From Flectobacillus sp049240685 (GTDB lineage: Bacteria; Bacteroidota; Bacteroidia; Cytophagales; Spirosomataceae): 64,000 bases of DNA. Positions 17,705 to 26,767 of the stretch are shown here, piece by piece. The translations under genes were made by a program, and so were the position numbers. The stretch is taken from positions 17,276 through 81,275 of the forward strand of contig NZ_JBMLSD010000399.1 in the NCBI RefSeq assembly GCF_049240685.1. The letters are read 5' to 3'. Within the stretch, counting starts at the first letter, position 1. Every line of letters starts with the position of its first letter. The notes below the pieces were generated by a model, which was given only the letters and a program-made list of their open reading frames with translations, was not told the DNA's origin and made no database searches.

Positions 17705-19180
17705 TTACATACTCCAACCTTGACGATATTCTCTTTTTACAAATTGGTTTGCCTCTTCAAAATTGGTAATACGCATATTTTCTCCATCCCATAACAGCTT
17801 TTTACGACCAGGATAATCATATTCTTGTAGCCACTGTTTATCCTTTTTCGGAGTACGATAAAAATAACTACGAATGGCCAAATTACCCATCAATACGGTC
17901 TCGGACATAGGCCCTGCATAGTCAAATGATGAACTTAATGGTTGATGTTTGCCATATCCATCACGACAAGCCTGTAGCCATTGTTGGTAATGCCCTTCGT
18001 TATCGGCGCCCACAACTCTTGGAATAGAAATTGGGAGTTTGTCACCTTTTTCCTTGAGCTTAGCTTCTGGCCAAAGCGATGGATTGGCACCATATACACC
18101 ACACATCATGACACCTTTGGTACCCATTAGGAGCACTCCACCACTCCAGTCACCCAATTTTACATCGGCAGGAATTTCCTCTGGACGTTCTGGCATTAGA
18201 CCGCCATCATACCAAGTCATTTTTACAGGTTCTTTACCTTTTCTTGGAAACTTGAGGTGAATCATCGACGACGCTGGAAAACTTTCAGGGAAATAGCCTT
18301 GTTTGAAAGGGCCTGTCCAAACATCACTTATGCTACATTCTACCTCTGAAGGATACCCAAGTCCTAAAACACGATAAGGAGGATCCATCATGTGACAAGC
18401 CATATCGCCAAGTGAACCTGTACCGAAGTTTACCCAACCACGCCAGTTGAATGGATGATATCCTGGGTTGTACTCTTCGTAAGTGGCTGGTCCCAACCAC
18501 AAGTCCCAGTCCAATTCGCTGGGCACATCAAATTTCCCTTGTGGTTTGGCTAAACCTTGTGGCCATACAGGGCGGTTTGTCCAAGCATGAACTCGATTGA
18601 CTTCACCAATCAAACCCGCTTTGTACCATTCCATCATACGACGAACGCCATCGCCCGATGAACCTTGGTTTCCCATCTGAGACACCACTTTATTTTCGCG
18701 AGCGGCAATAGTCATTTTACGAACCTCAGCAATGTTATGAGCTAAAGGCTTTTGTACGTAAACATGTTTTCCCATTTGCATCGCAGCCATTGCAATTACG
18801 TAGTGCGTATGGTCGGGCGTAGACACCGTTACGGCATCAATATTGTTTTTCTCAGCTTCAAATAATTTTCTAAAATCTTTGTAATACTTAGCATTCGGGA
18901 ATTTCTTAATCGCATTAGCTGCCTGACGGTCGTCTACATCACAAAGAGCAGCAATATTGTTCTTGCCATTGTCCCAAGCACCGTTTAAGTCTGTCCAGCC
19001 TTTACCACCACAGCCAATAGCAGCGATATTTAACTTGTCAGAGGGTGCAGTGAAGCCTTTGCCAAGAACATGGCGAGGAACAATGTAAAAACTTCCGAGG
19101 GTCAAAGAAGCGGCCTTTAAAAAATCCCTTCTTGAAGAACTACCAGCATTATCTGATGGCAATTTTGTTGAGTCAGTCAT
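17705..19180 (-). CDS. Tat-exported Gfo/Idh/MocA family oxidoreductase
   Basis: A 491-residue protein. The twin-arginine signal RRDFLKAASLTLGSFYIVP (residues 17-35) predicts folded export to the periplasm. A Rossmann NAD(P) site follows (LNIAAIGCGGKG, 50-61), then CDVDD and the active-site segment YVQKPLAHN with Lys144, a variant of the usual EKP. The C-terminal half carries the WRGWVNFGTGSLGDMACH motif of the large secreted Gfo/Idh/MocA group in Bacteroidota and Planctomycetota. These act on sugars or sugar derivatives; the substrate here is unknown and no sugar cluster adjoins it. The long 5' spacer shared with the divergent trans-sulfuration gene probably holds both promoters. Confidence 0.93.
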   Translation of the reverse strand: MTDSTKLPSDNAGSSSRRDFLKAASLTLGSFYIVPRHVLGKGFTAPSDKLNIAAIGCGGKGWTDLNGAWDNGKNNIAALCDVDDRQAANAIKKFPNAKYYKDFRKLFEAEKNNIDAVTVSTPDHTHYVIAMAAMQMGKHVYVQKPLAHNIAEVRKMTIAARENKVVSQMGNQGSSGDGVRRMMEWYKAGLIGEVNRVHAWTNRPVWPQGLAKPQGKFDVPSELDWDLWLGPATYEEYNPGYHPFNWRGWVNFGTGSLGDMACHMMDPPYRVLGLGYPSEVECSISDVWTGPFKQGYFPESFPASSMIHLKFPRKGKEPVKMTWYDGGLMPERPEEIPADVKLGDWSGGVLLMGTKGVMMCGVYGANPSLWPEAKLKEKGDKLPISIPRVVGADNEGHYQQWLQACRDGYGKHQPLSSSFDYAGPMSETVLMGNLAIRSYFYRTPKKDKQWLQEYDYPGRKKLLWDGENMRITNFEEANQFVKREYRQGWSM

Positions 19181-19316
19181 TTCTATAGAAAATTAGGTTA
19201 AAAAAGAAGACGAAATAGGTCGTTTTGAAGGACTTATAAATATACGTAAAAAGTGCTTTTTTCAAAACTATTGAGTTCGGATTTACTTTTTATCCTTTTA
19301 TATCGGCATCGGTAAA

Positions 19317-19350
19317 TTGTTACAAAATCCAAAATAGTGAACTAAATTTG
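19317..19350 (+). promoter_or_regulatory. Candidate Bacteroidota promoter of the trans-sulfuration gene
   Basis: TTG at 19317-19319 and TAAATTTG at 19343-19350 match the TTG/TAnnTTTG pattern with slightly long spacing (23 bases). The start codon is 64 bases downstream. Confidence 0.5.
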
Positions 19351-19414
19351 TAAGAACAAAAAAACTAGTTTTAGCATTTACTTTATATCAAACTTTTATC
19401 AACTAACCTTCGGA

Positions 19415-20533
19415 ATGAATATTGAAACTTTAGCAATAAAAAGCACGCAAATGACCGATGCCAATGCTGGTGCGGTTGCTTCGCCTATATATCTCTCAAC
19501 CACTTTTGAGCGAGAAACAGATGGCTCGTATGCGCATGGATATATTTATGCTCGTAATGACAACCCCAATCGACAGTTACTCGAAAAAAGCTTGGCATTG
19601 CTCGAAGCTGGCGAAGTTGGCTTTGCCTTCGCCTCGGGTATGGCAGCTACTACTGCGCTCTTTCAAGCGTTTAAGTCTGGCGACCATATCATAACACCAG
19701 ATGATGCCTATTTTGCTACTAATGTATTGATTGAAGATATCTTTTCGCATTGGGGACTAAGCCTAACAAAAGTAGATACAACGGATTTGGAGGCTGTAAA
19801 AAATGCTATTCAAACAAATACCAAGCTAATTTGGCTAGAAACTCCTTCTAATCCTCAATTGAAAATTTCGGATATCTCTGCTATCGCAGCTTTAGCACAT
19901 CAACATGGTATATTATGCGCTGTAGACAATACTTGGGCAACACCAGTTTTACAACGTCCTCTTTTATTGGGCGCCGATATTGTGATGCATTCTACCACTA
20001 AATATTTTGGAGGTCATGGCGACGTACTTGGGGGTGCTCTGATTTTGAAGGAGGAAGGAGAGTTATCTACAAAAATCAGAAATATTCAAAAGCTTACAGG
20101 TGGAGTACCTTCTCCATTCGAATGTTGGTTGGTGGCTAGGGGTATCAAAACCTTGCCATTGAGAGTAAAAGCACAGACAGCAAATGCCAAGCAATTAGCC
20201 GAGTATCTTGCCCAGCATCCTGCCATTGAAGCGGTACATTACCCTGGTTTGCCTTCACATCCACAATATGCTGTTGCTCTACAGCAAATGTCAGAACCGG
20301 GAGCTATGCTTTCTGTACAAATCAAAGGTGACGCACAAAATGCCATGAATGTGACAGGTAAATTACAGCTCTTTACAACTGCTACTAGTCTGGGAGGGGT
20401 CGAAAGCCTAATCGAGCATCGTAAGTCAGTAGAAGGTCCTTCAAGTCCTACTCCAGACAATTTATTGCGTGTTTCGGTAGGACTAGAAAATATAGAGGAT
20501 ATCTTAGCCGATTGGGCTCAGGCACTCTTGTAG
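19415..20533 (+). CDS. PLP-dependent trans-sulfuration enzyme (cystathionine synthase/lyase family)
   Basis: A 372-residue Cys/Met metabolism enzyme. Family marks: YARNDNPNR (45-53, phosphate binding), ASGMAA (73-78), ETPSNP (142-147), DNTWATP (171-177) with the PLP-binding Asp, and MHSTTKYFGGHGD with the Schiff-base Lys at 196. SLGGVESLIEHRKS near the C terminus is also standard. Sequence alone does not separate cystathionine gamma-synthase, beta-lyase or gamma-lyase. It stands alone, divergent from the oxidoreductase gene, with a plausible promoter upstream. Confidence 0.92.
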   Translation: MNIETLAIKSTQMTDANAGAVASPIYLSTTFERETDGSYAHGYIYARNDNPNRQLLEKSLALLEAGEVGFAFASGMAATTALFQAFKSGDHIITPDDAYFATNVLIEDIFSHWGLSLTKVDTTDLEAVKNAIQTNTKLIWLETPSNPQLKISDISAIAALAHQHGILCAVDNTWATPVLQRPLLLGADIVMHSTTKYFGGHGDVLGGALILKEEGELSTKIRNIQKLTGGVPSPFECWLVARGIKTLPLRVKAQTANAKQLAEYLAQHPAIEAVHYPGLPSHPQYAVALQQMSEPGAMLSVQIKGDAQNAMNVTGKLQLFTTATSLGGVESLIEHRKSVEGPSSPTPDNLLRVSVGLENIEDILADWAQALL

Positions 20534-20844
20534 GATAAAATTAAGGTAGGTATTTGAGTAATTGATACCAATACGAGTGAAAGTATGATATCCAATGTAT
20601 TTTCTCCAATCCTTATGAGTGAAGTTTTTAAAATTTTATTATCTAAGTAGGAAAATATTATTAGTTAATAATATTGGTTATTTGAATATATTCATCATCA
20701 AAAGGTTATAGTCAAATTCCACTTCAGATTTACTATTAATTTAATCTTTCCTACTATTCAGCCCAGATTTCTGAATAAATACTTTTGCAGATTGCCCATA
20801 CTTGAAAGCCGAAAGCTCAGGAATCTGGTCTTTTTTTACAAAGC
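20534..20844. other. 311-base spacer
   Basis: It lies between convergent genes and contains the family D element (20648-20758) followed by a short CAGATTTCTG palindrome. I see no clear terminator for either gene. Confidence 0.55.
20648..20758 (+). repeat. Family D dispersed element, copy 1
   Basis: About 110 bases run closely parallel to the minus strand of 26285-26400: shared blocks include TTATTAGTTAA, ATATTGGTTATTTGAA, ATATTCAT, ATCAAAAG, TTATAGTCAAAT and TTTAATCTTT, with one small gap. Confidence 0.7.
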
Positions 20845-22023
20845 TTACTCAATGATACGCTCTAGCATCCAAATCAATGCCATTCCTATCATCAGAAAAG
20901 CACTAATCTGGCGAAAAACTGTATAAAATCGAGTTTGAGACAGCCAAATCAAAAAAGGAAACATAATCAGAATAATACCTAGTTGCATTAGCTCGATACC
21001 AACATTAAAACCCAAAATACTCAATATCATTTGTTTGACGCTAAGCTCTAAATTAGTCAGAGTTTCGGCAAAAGCCATTCCATGAATTAACCCAAAACCT
21101 CCTGCAATTAAGACTTCTTTTTGAGGATAAATAGGTTTGAATGCATGTATGGCCGAAACCAAAATGGTAATAGCAATGCAAACTTCAATAGGCTTTACGG
21201 GTAAACTCAACCATTGAGAAGCCCCTAACAATAAAGTGATAGAATGCCCGATAGTAAAGGCAGTTACTATTTTGAGTAAAGACAATAAGCTTGGTTTTAA
21301 GCCTTTGTAGGCTCCCCACTTTTTACCCTCAAGCATCAACATTGCGGGTAAAAGAAGTGTCAATATAAACAAAATATGATCGGTACCTTCGGCAATATGC
21401 TCAATGCCCAACACTACCATATTCTTGAATCCACGCCAAGCACTTCCTTGCTGTAGACTGACCTGAAAAACGGGAATCTTACCCGTAGGCACGTCTAAAG
21501 CAATTACGCCAATTTGTTGTAAAGTTGAATCCTCCGAAACCAAACCTTGTTGCCAGTCTTCTTTGATATTTACCAAAATTTGATGACTAGCTACTTGATG
21601 CAAGATTACATCATAATCAAAGTAAAAATTGCGTAAATCATAATTCAATGGTGGCGTTATCATAAACTCAACGATCAGCTCTTTATAGTCGCCCGTGGCA
21701 CGATTTGTTTTTTCCTCAGTTACCCACATTTTCCCTAATGTAACTGCCCAAGCCTTGCCATCAAAACTCTTTGGGCGAATATGTGCCATCAAATAATGAC
21801 GTAGCGTATCTCCAAGACGCTCAACCAAATGTTCTGAATGGTCATTTACGCTCATACCAATAGCAGATTGAAGCTCTCCTAAAGGTAATTGTATTTCTCC
21901 TGAAATACTTTTTTCATGTACCTTCAGCACAACCATCGAACTTGGCATAGGGTGGCTAAAAAGTTGAAATTTTCCTAAAAAGAAAAAAAGAAGATATAAC
22001 GATTTAAGCTTAACGGACGACAT
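20845..22023 (-). CDS. HupE/UreJ-like membrane protein
   Basis: I use the start MSSVKLKSLYLLFFFLGKFQ, which gives a signal peptide and 392 residues; the frame is open further upstream but that part reads as non-coding. After a periplasmic beta-rich region of about 190 residues comes a membrane domain with about six helices and the HupE/UreJ_2 signatures IEHIAEGTDHILFIL, TIGHSITLLLGA, AIHAFKPIYP and GLIHGMAFAETL, whose His residues may bind metal. Relatives are linked to nickel/hydrogenase or urease, but no such genes lie here. It is downstream of and co-oriented with the DUF3500 gene, so the two may work together. Confidence 0.85.
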   Translation of the reverse strand: MSSVKLKSLYLLFFFLGKFQLFSHPMPSSMVVLKVHEKSISGEIQLPLGELQSAIGMSVNDHSEHLVERLGDTLRHYLMAHIRPKSFDGKAWAVTLGKMWVTEEKTNRATGDYKELIVEFMITPPLNYDLRNFYFDYDVILHQVASHQILVNIKEDWQQGLVSEDSTLQQIGVIALDVPTGKIPVFQVSLQQGSAWRGFKNMVVLGIEHIAEGTDHILFILTLLLPAMLMLEGKKWGAYKGLKPSLLSLLKIVTAFTIGHSITLLLGASQWLSLPVKPIEVCIAITILVSAIHAFKPIYPQKEVLIAGGFGLIHGMAFAETLTNLELSVKQMILSILGFNVGIELMQLGIILIMFPFLIWLSQTRFYTVFRQISAFLMIGMALIWMLERIIE

Positions 22024-22186
22024 AAGTAAAAGTGATGAGTTGGGAATGTAGAGTTTTGAGCTTACGTATGTGGGCAAAATCTTATCCACTTTACCCACAT
22101 TAAGATTTAGTCTAAAACTATAAAATGTTTCTACAGAAAATGATTGAAATATGGTTACCGAATCCTCATGACTGATTACTAAAAAA

Positions 22187-22225
22187 AATTTACATTCACA
22201 ATTCACCACTCGCAATTCAGCATTA
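22187..22225. repeat. Family C tract (AATTCAC-type), copy 2
   Basis: TTTACATTCACAATTCACCA, then CTCGCAATTCAGCATT. It shares the words ACAATTCACCACT and CGCAATTCA with 16117-16152. Confidence 0.5.
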
Positions 22226-22232
22226 ATACCAC

Positions 22233-23636
22233 CTAGTTGCTACCATAATCAGCTTTTCTATCTCTCCACACAGAGTGAGGATGATTCGCGTTTCGAACGA
22301 TAATACCTCCTTGCATCGAAAATTCAATCCATACATTAGGACCGTCGATTAGTACATAGTCGCCACTATTTGTCAAACTGGTATTTCCATAATAAGAAAT
22401 ATAGGTATCTGCTATATCAGCTTTATATTTTGCGTAAACCGCAGCAGCAGCTTTGTCATCCAAATCATCTGTGTAAGTTTTGATAGCCGCTAATACCAAC
22501 TCTTGCTTGGCAGCAGTCAAGTTTCCTACTTTTATACCAGTTTTAGTAGTGGGAAACTTGTCATCTTGAGCAGGTCCCAAAATCAAATCATTCTGAGCCG
22601 CTGAACGCTTCGCTGTTGCTAATTCTGTTGAACTTAGCCCATTCAACATATTAGCTAATGCAGTTAGTTCTTGTTGCATGGGATTGTATGTGACTGTTTT
22701 CCATGTATAAGTAGGGAATGGCTCGGTAGAACGAAACGAAGGGGTACCACCTGTCATTTTTCCACCATTGTAAGTATAAATAATTGTTCCGTGGTGACCG
22801 CCTATCTGCAAGCACCAAAGGCCTGTTGTACTTGGGGTTCCTATAAAAGCAATATAGTAGTTGCCAGATCCATAATCTGAACCTCCACCAATCGAGTTCA
22901 AGTAGTCATCCGCCGCCAGAATGCCTAAATATTCGGCATTACCTTCATTGGTTACTGAACTTGTAGCTACTTTTAATAAATTATAAAAAGCTGTCCATTG
23001 TGTTGTACTCAAAGTACTGGTCTGTAAACCCGAGCGACCACGATACAATCCTTCGGGAAGGTTAGACCATTTCTGAGCATGGCTTTTGTTGTAAGTATCC
23101 TGTAACGAAGTAATTTGCGTAGAAGAAAGCGTAGCTTTAAAGGCTTCAGCCATTGCTACTATATTGGTGATATCGGTATCTATTGACCAAGTTGTACCAG
23201 TTCCACCAGAACCCGAAGTACCCGAGCTAGTAGTATTCACCGTCAAGGAGATAGTGCATGATTGGCCTGCGACGGTAATCGCAAAAGTAGCAGTACCACT
23301 CGTAGCTGGAGTACCAGTAATGGCAAATATCACCGAGCCTGCCCCAGACGCCAATGTTCCAGCGGTGAGAGTGGCCGTAAGTCCAGTTACACCCGACGAC
23401 GAAATAGCAGTACCCGTGGCATACGACCCTCCATTACCACCTGTATAAGGCACAGTGGCAGTACCTGTAAACGCAGTACCAGCTACAGGAGTAGCCGAAA
23501 ATGTCGCAGAAGAGCAGTTTAAGGCAGAGATAGATGCTGTGGCCGAAGACGAAACTACAGAGTCGTCTTGTTTGCAACTTACAGCTATTAATGTGGCAAA
23601 TAAAATTGCGATTGCAATAGTGATTTTGAATTTCAT
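22233..23636 (-). CDS. DUF3500 domain lipoprotein with Ig-like N-terminal segment
   Basis: The start MKFKITIAIAILFATLIAVS is followed by the lipobox Cys, giving 467 residues. Residues about 30-140 form a Ser/Thr/Gly/Ala-rich Ig-like module (CSSATFSATPVAGTAFTGTA, ATSGTATFAITVAGQ). The rest is a DUF3500 domain: YRGRSGLQ, LWCLQIGGHHGTIIYTYNGG, GTPSFRSTEP and HPHSVWRDRKADYG. The His-rich GGHH and HPHSVWRD segments look like metal or catalytic sites, but no function is known to me. It precedes the HupE/UreJ-like gene. The Ig-like part has strongly repetitive codons and may vary between strains. Confidence 0.88.
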   Translation of the reverse strand: MKFKITIAIAILFATLIAVSCKQDDSVVSSSATASISALNCSSATFSATPVAGTAFTGTATVPYTGGNGGSYATGTAISSSGVTGLTATLTAGTLASGAGSVIFAITGTPATSGTATFAITVAGQSCTISLTVNTTSSGTSGSGGTGTTWSIDTDITNIVAMAEAFKATLSSTQITSLQDTYNKSHAQKWSNLPEGLYRGRSGLQTSTLSTTQWTAFYNLLKVATSSVTNEGNAEYLGILAADDYLNSIGGGSDYGSGNYYIAFIGTPSTTGLWCLQIGGHHGTIIYTYNGGKMTGGTPSFRSTEPFPTYTWKTVTYNPMQQELTALANMLNGLSSTELATAKRSAAQNDLILGPAQDDKFPTTKTGIKVGNLTAAKQELVLAAIKTYTDDLDDKAAAAVYAKYKADIADTYISYYGNTSLTNSGDYVLIDGPNVWIEFSMQGGIIVRNANHPHSVWRDRKADYGSN

Positions 23637-23887
23637 ATCCTTGATTGGGTTTGATTGATTACACACCTGTGACTTGAGAATATGAGCGTTCGTTATTGAA
23701 AAATAGTAGATTAAAAGTGAACAGGAAAAATCAGTAGGTGAATCGCCCAAAAGAGGATTTTATAAGACAAAGGAATTATTTTCATAGACCATTGTAAAAG
23801 TAAAAGTCCATTGCATCAATATTGATACAATGGACTTTCTATCATAAGATTGAGTGTTAAGCTCAATCATCAATAATTCGCAATCAC

Positions 23888-24955
23888 TTAAGCAACTCCT
23901 ACCTGTTTCAAATACATCACATGCGAACGCAAGGCACTTAAAACACTTGGATATTCGAGATATTCAATGCCAAATTGCTGACAAGTTTCTCTTACCAACT
24001 CGTTGATTTTTGGATAATGGATATGACTGATTTTTGGAAAAAGGTGATGTTCTACCTGAAAATTAAGCCCTCCAGTAAACCATGAAACAATTTTGTTTCG
24101 AGTAGCAAAATTGGCAGTAGTTTGGATTTGATGAATGGCCCACTCTACATTAATCTTAGAAGTTTCTTCATCTGGCATTGGAAATGTTGTGTGTTCTACA
24201 ACGTGTGCCAATTGGAATACTACTGCACTTACAAACCCACAAACAAAAGCAATGACAAAATAACCAATCATAGCATCTACAATTCCTAAACGGTAAATAG
24301 GCAATGCTACAAAAACTGCTACATAAGCGATTTTGGTAATCCAGAAAATAAGATGTTCTTTGGTATCCATTTTTCTAAATTTAGTTTCGCCCACTTTTCC
24401 AGTAAAATATTTCTGAAAATCTTGCCAGTAAATCCATAACAAATACGTCCAACCATACAAAAACACCCAATAGATGTATTGAAAACGGTGAAACCAATAT
24501 TTTTCCTGTGTTGAACTTACACGAATCCAAGGCTTAATGTCAATATCATCGTCCATCCCATCAATATTAGTAAATGAGTGGTGATTGAAATTGTGCTTAA
24601 ATTTCCACAAATACACACTTCCGCCAATCATATTCAGCGAATACCCCATTAGCTCATTCACCCATTTGCGTTCAGAGAAGCTTCCGTGCGCGCCATCGTG
24701 CATAATATTGAAGCCGATAGCAGCCATATTGAAACCTAACAAAGCCGAAAGCAAGACAGAAACCCAAGCTGTTGGCGTAAAAAACACCAAAATCAAATAC
24801 AACGCAACTGCACTAGCAAGAAGCGTAGTTGATTTGAAATACAACTTGATATTACCTGTTGGCTTAATCTGATTTGTTTGAAAATAATCGTTTACTTTTT
24901 TGCGTAATGCATTAAAAAAAACACTGTTTTTGTTGTTGAAACTTACTTTTTCCAT
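23888..24955 (-). CDS. Membrane fatty acid (acyl-CoA/acyl-lipid) desaturase
   Basis: A 355-residue integral membrane di-iron enzyme. The three histidine boxes are intact: HDGAH (86-90), HNFNHH (121-126) and QVEHH (300-304). Four or more hydrophobic helices lie between them (LASAVALYLILVFFTPTAW, VFVALPIYRLG, MIGYFVIAFVCGFVSAVVF). The QxxHH third box and the WxxGGLNFQVEHHLFP context point to the front-end/linoleoyl-CoA-type desaturase branch found widely in Bacteroidota, likely acting in membrane lipid unsaturation. A TACATTTG box on the minus strand at 25092-25099 may be the promoter. Confidence 0.93.
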   Translation of the reverse strand: MEKVSFNNKNSVFFNALRKKVNDYFQTNQIKPTGNIKLYFKSTTLLASAVALYLILVFFTPTAWVSVLLSALLGFNMAAIGFNIMHDGAHGSFSERKWVNELMGYSLNMIGGSVYLWKFKHNFNHHSFTNIDGMDDDIDIKPWIRVSSTQEKYWFHRFQYIYWVFLYGWTYLLWIYWQDFQKYFTGKVGETKFRKMDTKEHLIFWITKIAYVAVFVALPIYRLGIVDAMIGYFVIAFVCGFVSAVVFQLAHVVEHTTFPMPDEETSKINVEWAIHQIQTTANFATRNKIVSWFTGGLNFQVEHHLFPKISHIHYPKINELVRETCQQFGIEYLEYPSVLSALRSHVMYLKQVGVA

Positions 24956-25091
24956 TGAGATGGTTTTCTTGTATAATCGATTTTAAATCCCTTTACAGAG
25001 CTTTATTTTCAAAGATTATAGGGTTAGTTTTGAGTATTAACTAGTTGTTGTTTTTTTTGTTTTAAAAAAGTACCCCAAATCTAGGATACCA

Positions 25092-25099
25092 CAAATGTA
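25092..25099 (-). promoter_or_regulatory. Candidate -7 box for the desaturase gene
   Basis: Read on the minus strand this is TACATTTG (TAnnTTTG), 137 bases before the desaturase start and directly after the rlmN stop. Confidence 0.35.
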
Positions 25100-26161
25100 T
25101 TAATTTTCAGTCTTTTTTTTACCTGCTAACTGCCCGCAAGCTGCATCAATATCTTTTCCTCTTGAGCGACGAATATTTACTACCATACCTTTATCTTCCA
25201 AAAACTTCGCAAATTTTTCCAAAGTCAATGGGTCTGTATTGGTATAGTTTGCCTCGGCAATAGGGTTGTATTCAATAATATTAACTTTGCAAGGAAACTG
25301 CTTGGCGAATTGCCAGAGTTCCTTTGCATCTTCTAAGGTATCGTTGAAACGATAGAAAACGATATATTCAAGTGTAATTCTACTTCCTGTTTTCTTGTAA
25401 AAATACTGTAAGGCTTCTTTGAGGGCTTCTAAGGTATTGCTCTCATTGATTGGCATAATTTGATTTCGCTTTACATCGTTAGCAGCGTGTAAAGACAATG
25501 CCAAATTGAATTTTACTTCATCATCGCCTAATTTTTTAATCATTTTGGCAATACCCGCTGTCGATACCGTAATGCGTTTGGGCGACATCCCAAGCCCTTC
25601 TGGCGATGTAATATGCTCGATTGATTGCAGTACGTTGGCATAGTTCAACAAAGGCTCGCCCATACCCATATACACAATATTGGTCAATGGCGTTTGGTAA
25701 TGCCCTTCTGCTTGGTCACGGATGCGCACCACTTGGTCATAAATTTCGGCAGGGTCAAGATTACGCTTGCGATCCATATAACCTGTAGCGCAAAACTTAC
25801 ACGTTAAAGAGCAACCTACCTGTGAGGATACACAAGCAGTCATACGATCATCGGCAGGAATGAGTACGCCTTCTACCAAATTTTGATCAAATAACTGAAA
25901 CGATGATTTTATCGTTTTGTCAGATGATACTTGCTTTTCTGCTACTGTAACCGCACGAATTTCAAAGTTTTCGTCCAATACCTCTCTCATTTTTTTAGAG
26001 AGGTTTGTCATTTCGTCAAAACTTTGTACAGATTTTTTCCAAAGCCACTCATATACTTGTTTGGCTCTAAATCCTTGCTCACCCTTTTCTACCAAAAACT
26101 CTTTAATTTGGCTAAGGCTCAGCTTTCTAATATCTTTTTTGTTAGCTACTACAACTTCCAT
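25100..26161 (-). CDS. rlmN: RlmN, dual-specificity 23S rRNA A2503/tRNA A37 methyltransferase
   Basis: A radical SAM enzyme of 353 residues from MEVVVANKKDIRKL, preferred over a start 14 codons upstream. Features are the N-terminal FRAKQVYEWLWKK helix domain, TACVSSQVGCSLTCKFCATG holding the CxxxCxxC iron-sulfur motif (Cys 117, 121, 124) and the cysteine at 110, the SAM-contacting MGMGEPL, and the C-terminal DAACGQLAG with the methyl-carrying cysteine. It uses two SAM molecules to methylate C2 of adenine in 23S rRNA and some tRNAs. Length and motifs are those of a complete enzyme. The gene has an unusually long, repeat-filled upstream region. Confidence 0.97.
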   Translation of the reverse strand: MEVVVANKKDIRKLSLSQIKEFLVEKGEQGFRAKQVYEWLWKKSVQSFDEMTNLSKKMREVLDENFEIRAVTVAEKQVSSDKTIKSSFQLFDQNLVEGVLIPADDRMTACVSSQVGCSLTCKFCATGYMDRKRNLDPAEIYDQVVRIRDQAEGHYQTPLTNIVYMGMGEPLLNYANVLQSIEHITSPEGLGMSPKRITVSTAGIAKMIKKLGDDEVKFNLALSLHAANDVKRNQIMPINESNTLEALKEALQYFYKKTGSRITLEYIVFYRFNDTLEDAKELWQFAKQFPCKVNIIEYNPIAEANYTNTDPLTLEKFAKFLEDKGMVVNIRRSRGKDIDAACGQLAGKKKTEN

Positions 26162-26284
26162 AATAAACTTTATACTTAAATCGAGATGAGTCGATATGCC
26201 CACTTTCTAAGACTCTCAACATTTCTGACGAGTACTCCACGAAAGATACTAAAGGATAATGATTTTGGTTTTTTGATTTCGGAA

Positions 26285-26400
26285 GTAAGTAATAGAAAAG
26301 ATTAAAATAATAGTATATCTGAGGCAACATTTGACTATAATCTTTTGATTATGAATATTTTCAAATAACCAATATACTGTTAACTAATAACGTTTTTCTA
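26285..26400 (-). repeat. Family D dispersed element, copy 2
   Basis: The minus strand matches 20648-20758 over its whole length with scattered substitutions. A shorter relative (about 33 bases, TTATTAGTTA...GTTATTTGAA) is on the minus strand at about 41050-41082. Confidence 0.7.
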
Positions 26401-26599
26401 CTTACAACCCGCTTTTTACTTAATATTCTATCAACAACAAAGTTGTTTTACTTTATTTCCAAAATCAGAAATTCCCAATCTGCAATAGTTGAACCTCTTT
26501 CGTAGAACTTTCTTTCCTAATACTGTGCGCCGCTCATCTTTTTTGTGGCTACAACTACCCTAGGATAGTCTAGTGTGAATAAACAAGTGATTGCTTTTG

Positions 26600-26607
26600 C
26601 AAAGGTA
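26600..26607 (-). promoter_or_regulatory. Candidate -7 box upstream of rlmN
   Basis: Minus-strand TACCTTTG, followed by C, is an exact TAnnTTTG match. The first 100 bases after it include a small CTATCCTAGGGTAG hairpin. Confidence 0.4.
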
Positions 26608-26767
26608 CGACTAATTTTTATCGGATTGATACTGAGAGAGGTAGTTAAATACAATGATTTATCGCATTTTATGGATTCATTGTATTTTTGTAAAAACTTA
26701 TAAACTATTGTTATACAGTTTTTTACAATTTAATAATATTCTATGAGTTGGTTGGAAGACAACCCTC

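Larger units (their letters stand above)
26162..26767. other. 606-base spacer upstream of rlmN
   Basis: It contains a family D copy (26285-26400, minus), part of a family B arm (about 26455-26490), and a TACCTTTG box at 26600-26607 on the minus strand. If used, that box would give rlmN a leader of about 430 bases, or start a separate small RNA. No coding potential is seen. Confidence 0.5.

Noticed and set aside
22671..23658. Several Thr/Ser/Arg- and Val/Pro-rich frames opposite the DUF3500 gene
   Set aside because: They are antisense shadows of the repetitive Ig-like segment; the lipoprotein frame has a signal peptide and domain motifs.
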